From contig CAZHRJ010000051.1 of NCBI GenBank assembly GCA_964534765.1, positions 1 to 18,581 on the forward strand: 18,581 nt of DNA, read 5' to 3'. Below, one piece after another: positions 15,534 through 18,581 of this stretch. Each line of letters opens with the position of its first letter. The first letter of the stretch is position 1. This DNA is from CAZHRJ01 sp964534765. GTDB lineage: Bacteria; Lindowbacteria; 2-12-FULL-62-27. The position numbers and the translations under genes were made by a program. The notes under the pieces are model-generated. The model was given only the letters and a program-made list of their open reading frames with translations, was not told where the DNA came from and made no database searches.

Positions 15534-16286
15534 TTGGATTGGACCGTACTGACCCTCTTTCCGGGGTCATTTGTTGGCGGCGTTCTTTCACAAAGTATTC
15601 TCGACCGGGCCATGTCGGCCGGGCTGGTTTCCGTTGCGGCGGTTGACGTCCGCGAGTTCGCCGAGCCGCCTCACCGGGTCTGTGACGATTCGCCTTATGG
15701 CGGCGGGCCGGGAATGGTCATGAAAGTCGAACCGCTCGTCCGGGCATGGCGGTCGGTCTCCGCCAATGCGTTTGATCACGTCCTGGCGCTTTCGGCGTCC
15801 GGTGAACTCTTTACCGACCGGATGGCCCGGCAGCTCGGGTCGGCCGGCCGGATTTGCCTGGTCTGCGGCCGGTACGAAGGCATCGATCAGCGTGCGCTGG
15901 AGATCATCCAGGCGCGCGAGATATCGATCGGAAACTTTCTGACGACCGGCGGGGAAGTCGCGGCGCTGGCGGTGATCGACGCCGTAAGCCGCTATGTTCC
16001 GGGCGTCCTGGGCAAGGCGTCTTCATGGGATGAGGAGTCGTTTTCTCTCCCGGCCGGCGTCGTCGAATATCCGCATTATACCAGGCCGCCCGTGTTCGAG
16101 GGCCGGCAGGTGCCGGAGGTTCTGAAAAGCGGCGATCATGCCGCTATCGCCGAGTGGCGTGCCCGGGAGGCGCTGGTCCGGACCGCGAATCGCCGGCCGG
16201 ACCTGCTGGACGAAAAAAAGATATTGGAGTCCAATTACGCGAAGGTTTATCTCGAATTGAAAAAGGAAGGTGTGGTTCATGGATAA
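15534..16286 (+). CDS. trmD: tRNA (guanine37-N1)-methyltransferase TrmD
   Basis: The protein has 250 residues from TTG 15534, nine bases after rpsP, with little ribosome site, so translation probably depends on coupling. It methylates G37 of tRNAs from S-adenosylmethionine and prevents +1 frameshifts. DDSPYGGGPGMVMK (51-64), LVCGRYEGIDQR (109-120) and EISIGNFLTTGGE (129-141) form the trefoil-knot cofactor site, and YPHYTRP (179-185) and RRPDLL (220-225) are in the C-terminal half. Near the catalytic base (Asp169 of the E. coli enzyme, in a DSF motif) this protein reads WDEESF, with Glu168 at the expected place and Asp166 two residues earlier. The linker to YPHY is two residues longer than in E. 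coli. The 3' end overlaps rplS by eight bases. Confidence 0.95.
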   Translation: MDWTVLTLFPGSFVGGVLSQSILDRAMSAGLVSVAAVDVREFAEPPHRVCDDSPYGGGPGMVMKVEPLVRAWRSVSANAFDHVLALSASGELFTDRMARQLGSAGRICLVCGRYEGIDQRALEIIQAREISIGNFLTTGGEVAALAVIDAVSRYVPGVLGKASSWDEESFSLPAGVVEYPHYTRPPVFEGRQVPEVLKSGDHAAIAEWRAREALVRTANRRPDLLDEKKILESNYAKVYLELKKEGVVHG

Positions 16287-16785
16287 TCGAATTGCCATTC
16301 TCGAACGAAAACAGGCCAAAAAACAAATCCCGGAAATCCATCCCGGCGATACACTGGCCGTCTTTGTGAAAGTCGTCGAGGGCGGCGAAGACACGAAGGA
16401 AGAAAAAGGCAAAAGAGGAAAAAAAGAGGGCGCCAAGGAGGCCAAAGAGCGCATTCAGAAATTCGAGGGAACCGTCATCGCCCTCCACGGCGACGGAATT
16501 CGCCGCACCGTCACGGTCCGCAAAGTGTCCTGGGGCATCGGCGTCGAACGCGTGTTCCTCCTCCATTCGCCCAAGGTCGATCATGTCAAAGTCATGCGCC
16601 ACGGCAAGGTCCGGCGGGCCAAACTGTTCTATCTCCGCGGCCGATCCGCTCGCGCATCCCGCATTACCGAGGGTAAACGCGTCGCCACATCCGCCGAAAC
16701 CGCGGCTGAATCAGAAAAACCCTCTCCACCGGCCACTCCGGCTGATGGCACGGATTCGGCCGCCGACACGGCCAAGCCTCAATAA
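16279..16785 (+). CDS. rplS: 50S ribosomal protein L19 with a charged insertion
   Basis: The protein has 168 residues from ATG 16279, preceded by AAGGAAGG (16263-16270); L19 is usually about 115-125 residues. L19 lies at the 30S-50S interface. FVKVVEGG (29-36), KERIQKFEGTVIA (56-68), TVRKVSWGIGVERVFLLHSP (78-97) and VRRAKLFYLRGRSARASRI (111-129) are the family hallmarks. Between VVEGG and KERIQ there are about 19 extra residues (37-55) made almost only of Lys, Glu, Gly and Ala, encoded by a purine tract at 16387-16443. A tail of about 35 residues after EGKR is rich in Ala, Pro, Ser and Thr. A GTG at 16270 would add three residues and overlaps the ribosome site, so the ATG is preferred. Confidence 0.95.
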   Translation: MDNRIAILERKQAKKQIPEIHPGDTLAVFVKVVEGGEDTKEEKGKRGKKEGAKEAKERIQKFEGTVIALHGDGIRRTVTVRKVSWGIGVERVFLLHSPKVDHVKVMRHGKVRRAKLFYLRGRSARASRITEGKRVATSAETAAESEKPSPPATPADGTDSAADTAKPQ

Positions 16786-16820
16786 CGCCTTCCCGCCCGT
16801 CGTTCGTCCCCAAGGGCGGT

Positions 16821-17261
16821 CTGCCCTATCGGGTTGGCCAGCAGGTCGCGGGGAGAATCCTCGCTCAGATCGCGCCCCGTCTGTACAAAATTGAACTCTC
16901 CGGCAGGCACTATACGGCCGAACTGGCCGACGATGCATCCCGAAAACCGTTCAACGCGGGTGACCCGGTCTTTGTCAAAGTCATCCGGAAAATGGGCGCC
17001 CGGGCATTCCTTGAAATCGTTACCGTCGAGTATCCCAATCCCAACTCCCCTACCGAATCCGATCTCGCTAAACTTGCCGTCGCCGCCGGCTGGCCGGCCG
17101 ATCCCGCTGGTCTCGCGCTCGTCTCCGCTCTCGTCCGCCGCCGCCTGCCCCTTCAGTCCGATACCGCGTCTGAAGCCTTCCGGCGCATCCGGTCGGTCGA
17201 CCGGCCGACCCCGGAGGATGTTGACAAGATCCTGATTGACATTCTCTCCGCCACAGCTTAG
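16821..17261 (+). CDS. FliK-like hypothetical protein, non-AUG or missing start
   Basis: The frame ending at TAG 17259-17261 is open back to 16746, but it has no ATG, GTG or TTG before ATG 16992. Protein-like sequence clearly begins earlier: VGQQVAGRILAQI, KIELSGRHYTAEL and FNAGDPVFVKVIRKM form a beta-strand pattern like the region of FliK-type proteins that reads G-V-x-G-x-V-L...A-x-L...G-x-x-V. The second half, LAKLAVAAGWPADPAGLALV followed by SALVRRRLPLQSD, matches the helical 'GLPPTPENLALAEALLxxGLPL' repeat of the same proteins. CTG 16821 with AAGGGCGG just upstream is my tentative start, giving 146 residues. An assembly error that removed the start is also possible. FliK sets flagellar hook length, but no flagellar genes are near and the function here is unknown. 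Confidence 0.5.
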   Translation: MPYRVGQQVAGRILAQIAPRLYKIELSGRHYTAELADDASRKPFNAGDPVFVKVIRKMGARAFLEIVTVEYPNPNSPTESDLAKLAVAAGWPADPAGLALVSALVRRRLPLQSDTASEAFRRIRSVDRPTPEDVDKILIDILSATA

Positions 17262-17268
17262 ATTGGCG

Positions 17269-17284
17269 TGGGCTGATCAGCCCA
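17269..17284. promoter_or_regulatory. Perfect 16-base palindrome upstream of the dehydrogenase genes
   Basis: TGGGCTGATCAGCCCA equals its own reverse complement. It lies 7 bases after the preceding stop and 31 bases before GTG 17316. As RNA it could fold into a 6-bp stem with a GATC loop, and GATT/AATC just outside could extend the stem across a bulge. No U-tract follows, so a rho-independent terminator is unlikely. An operator for a dimeric regulator is the better guess. Confidence 0.4.
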
Positions 17285-17304
17285 AATCTGCCAGTGAGTC
17301 CGTC

Positions 17305-17310
17305 AGGAGG
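17305..17310 (+). promoter_or_regulatory. Consensus ribosome binding site AGGAGG
   Basis: AGGAGG lies five bases before GTG 17316 and fixes that GTG as the start of the FAD-subunit gene, rather than the nearby TTG at 17314, which is out of frame. Confidence 0.8.
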
Positions 17311-17315
17311 TTGTT

Positions 17316-18173
17316 GTGGTTAAAGCCTATCACCGTCCGGCGCAGGTTGCCGAAGCGCTCAGTTTGATTATGGATCCCAACGATAAAAATGTCCCCCTCG
17401 CCGGCGGCACGACCCTCGCCCTGAACCCCAGAGGCGTTGATGGAATCGTCGACTTGGCGGACCTTGGCCTTTCCTATATTCAACCATCCGGCGGCAGCCT
17501 CAAAATCGGCGCCACGACCGTCCTTCGCGAAATTCAGCGATCCGAACCGGTTCGCCAGTTCGCCGGCGGGATGCTGTCCGAATCGGCGAAAAATTATCTC
17601 ACAGCCCTCATCCGCAATCGCGCGACCATCGGCGGGATTCTCGCCGCAGGTAATTTTTGGGCTGATATCGCCACGGTACTCGTCACGCTCAATGCCTCTC
17701 TCAAAATCATTCAGGCCTCTAACGGTTCCGGCGCCGGCAAACGGCCGTCCGAACTCGTTGTCTCGGTTGAAGACTTCATTCAGAAGGGTCCGAGAAAAAC
17801 TCTCGCCGGCGGCATCCTCAAGGAACTGGAGATTCCATCCTGTCCCGCCGGCGGCGTCTGCTCGTATAACCGGCTGGCCAAAGTGGAAACCGATATCTCG
17901 ATTCTGTCCGCGGCGGCAATGGTGACGATGTCCGGAAAAACCGTTCAATCCGCGCGCGTCGCCGTCAGCACCGGGGCTAAACCGGTGCGGCTTAGGTCCA
18001 TCGAGGACAATGCGCGCGGAAAATCGCCGGCGGCGCTGGCCGACCTGGCGTCCGCCGCTGCCCGGGCGATCCCGGCGGAATCGGACATCCGGGCGTCGGC
18101 GGAATACCGCCGGGAAGTGGCGGCGGTGTTGGTCAGGCGGTTGATTCAAACTACGGAGGTTGCGTCGAAATGA
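17316..18173 (+). CDS. FAD-binding subunit of a xanthine/CO dehydrogenase-type enzyme
   Basis: The protein has 285 residues from GTG 17316. It matches the FAD-binding domain of molybdopterin dehydrogenases (CoxM/XdhB/HcrB type), which passes electrons from the iron-sulphur subunit to an acceptor. VPLAGGTTLAL (26-36) is the pyrophosphate loop, where AGGTDL is more usual, so Asp is replaced by Thr. SLKIGATTVLREI (61-73) and LIRNRATIGGILAAG (98-112) are further flavin contacts, and the C-terminal CO_deh_flav_C part runs from about 170 (KVETDISILSAAAMV, 193-207). A predicted WAD motif follows the GG loop. It overlaps the next gene by four bases (ATGA). Which substrate the enzyme oxidises depends on the large Mo subunit, which is not in the window. 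Confidence 0.92.
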   Translation: MVKAYHRPAQVAEALSLIMDPNDKNVPLAGGTTLALNPRGVDGIVDLADLGLSYIQPSGGSLKIGATTVLREIQRSEPVRQFAGGMLSESAKNYLTALIRNRATIGGILAAGNFWADIATVLVTLNASLKIIQASNGSGAGKRPSELVVSVEDFIQKGPRKTLAGGILKELEIPSCPAGGVCSYNRLAKVETDISILSAAAMVTMSGKTVQSARVAVSTGAKPVRLRSIEDNARGKSPAALADLASAAARAIPAESDIRASAEYRREVAAVLVRRLIQTTEVASK

Positions 18174-18581
18174 AACTTAATGTGACAATTAACGGGGAAG
18201 AAAAAGTACTGGATATTCACCCGAAAGATATGCTCCTCGATGTCCTCAGGGACGAGGGGTTTTCCGGAGTCAAACGCGGCTGTTCCACCGGCGACTGCGG
18301 CGCTTGCGCCTGTATCGTCGCCGGCAAGGCCGTCAACACCTGTATTCTGTTCGCCGCCCAGTGCCAGAACGCCCAAATCACCACCATCGAGGGTATCGGC
18401 AACCCAAAAGCGCCCAGCCCGGTCCAGAAGGAAATCACTGACGCAGGCGGCGCTCAGTGCGGATTCTGCGTGCCGGGCATTGTCGTGTCGGCGACGGCGC
18501 TGATCGACGAAAATCCGGAACCGACCGTCGAGGAAATCCGCGAGGCGCTCGACGGCAACCTCTGCAGATGCACCGGATACG
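18170..18581 (+). CDS. 2Fe-2S subunit of a xanthine/CO dehydrogenase-type enzyme, 3'-truncated
   Basis: The first 137 residues are present, from ATG 18170 with GGAGG at 18155-18159; the gene runs off the window. The plant-ferredoxin-like domain binds one 2Fe-2S cluster through Cys38, Cys43, Cys46 and Cys58 (RGCSTGDCGACACIV). The helical domain binds the second through Cys97, Cys100, Cys132 and Cys134 (QCGFC, then LCRCTGY). The spacing C-x2-C-x31-C-x-C is the family standard (CoxS/XdhC/HcrC), so both clusters should be functional. Only some 15-25 residues should be missing. The gene overlaps the FAD-subunit gene by four bases, and a molybdopterin subunit gene is expected next. Confidence 0.96.
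   Translation, partial: MKLNVTINGEEKVLDIHPKDMLLDVLRDEGFSGVKRGCSTGDCGACACIVAGKAVNTCILFAAQCQNAQITTIEGIGNPKAPSPVQKEITDAGGAQCGFCVPGIVVSATALIDENPEPTVEEIREALDGNLCRCTGY

Noticed and set aside
17262..17300. Rho-independent terminator at the GGGCTGATCAGCCC palindrome
   Set aside because: The hairpin is followed by AAATCTG, not a run of T, on either strand.

Overview
The window looks like 18.6 kb of an uncultured, probably Gram-negative bacterium. Evidence is a set of type IV/type II pseudopilins, a candidate lipoprotein, a sigma-54-type activator and several polytopic GT-C-fold glycosyltransferases. The chromosome is moderately GC-rich: my spot counts give about 50% in the pilin genes and about 62% in the regulator gene. 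I cannot assign a phylum. The left edge is not biological. Bases 1-42 match an Illumina Nextera i7 index (N706 type) plus transposon-end adapter, so this is the end of an assembled contig and the first gene is truncated there.

Region 1 (43-5260) is surface or carbohydrate related. It holds a 5'-truncated GT-C-like membrane protein, a second membrane protein with a large C-terminal soluble part (1528-3540), and, convergent to it, a TMTC-like GT-C protein ending in TPRs (3554-5260, minus). Region 2 (5261-5427) is an AT-rich divergent control region (37 G+C in 120 bases counted) with a good sigma-70-type promoter facing right. Region 3 (5428-9003) is a tightly packed minor-pilin operon in the order GspH/FimT, GspI/PilV, GspJ/PilW, GspK/PilX. 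It is followed by a candidate TPR-type lipoprotein and a possible 33-residue peptide joined to its neighbours by four-base stop/start overlaps.

Region 4 (9000-13915) holds two further PMT/ArnT-like GT-C glycosyltransferases around a 50-codon small ORF and an NtrC-family response regulator without a visible kinase. The GT-C enzymes on both sides of the pilins suggest, as inference only, that this locus builds and glycosylates a pilus or secretion pseudopilus. Region 5 (13935-16785) is the conserved ffh-rpsP-trmD-rplS block, here lacking the usual KH-protein gene and rimM. It carries unusual residues in Ffh and TrmD and a charged insertion in L19. Region 6 (16786-18581) has a FliK-like reading frame with no ATG, GTG or TTG near its apparent beginning, a perfect 16-base palindrome, and the FAD and 2Fe-2S subunits of a xanthine dehydrogenase/CO dehydrogenase-type enzyme. 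The second of these is cut by the window end, and the molybdenum subunit would be expected beyond it.

From 5428 onward every gene is on the plus strand. No stretch over 300 bases lacks a gene or candidate gene. I saw no rRNA, tRNA, CRISPR array or insertion sequence, and no convincing intrinsic terminator. There is no single clearly new system. The best leads are the glycosyltransferase/minor-pilin neighbourhood, the two small coupled ORFs, the L19 insertion and the non-AUG FliK-like gene.
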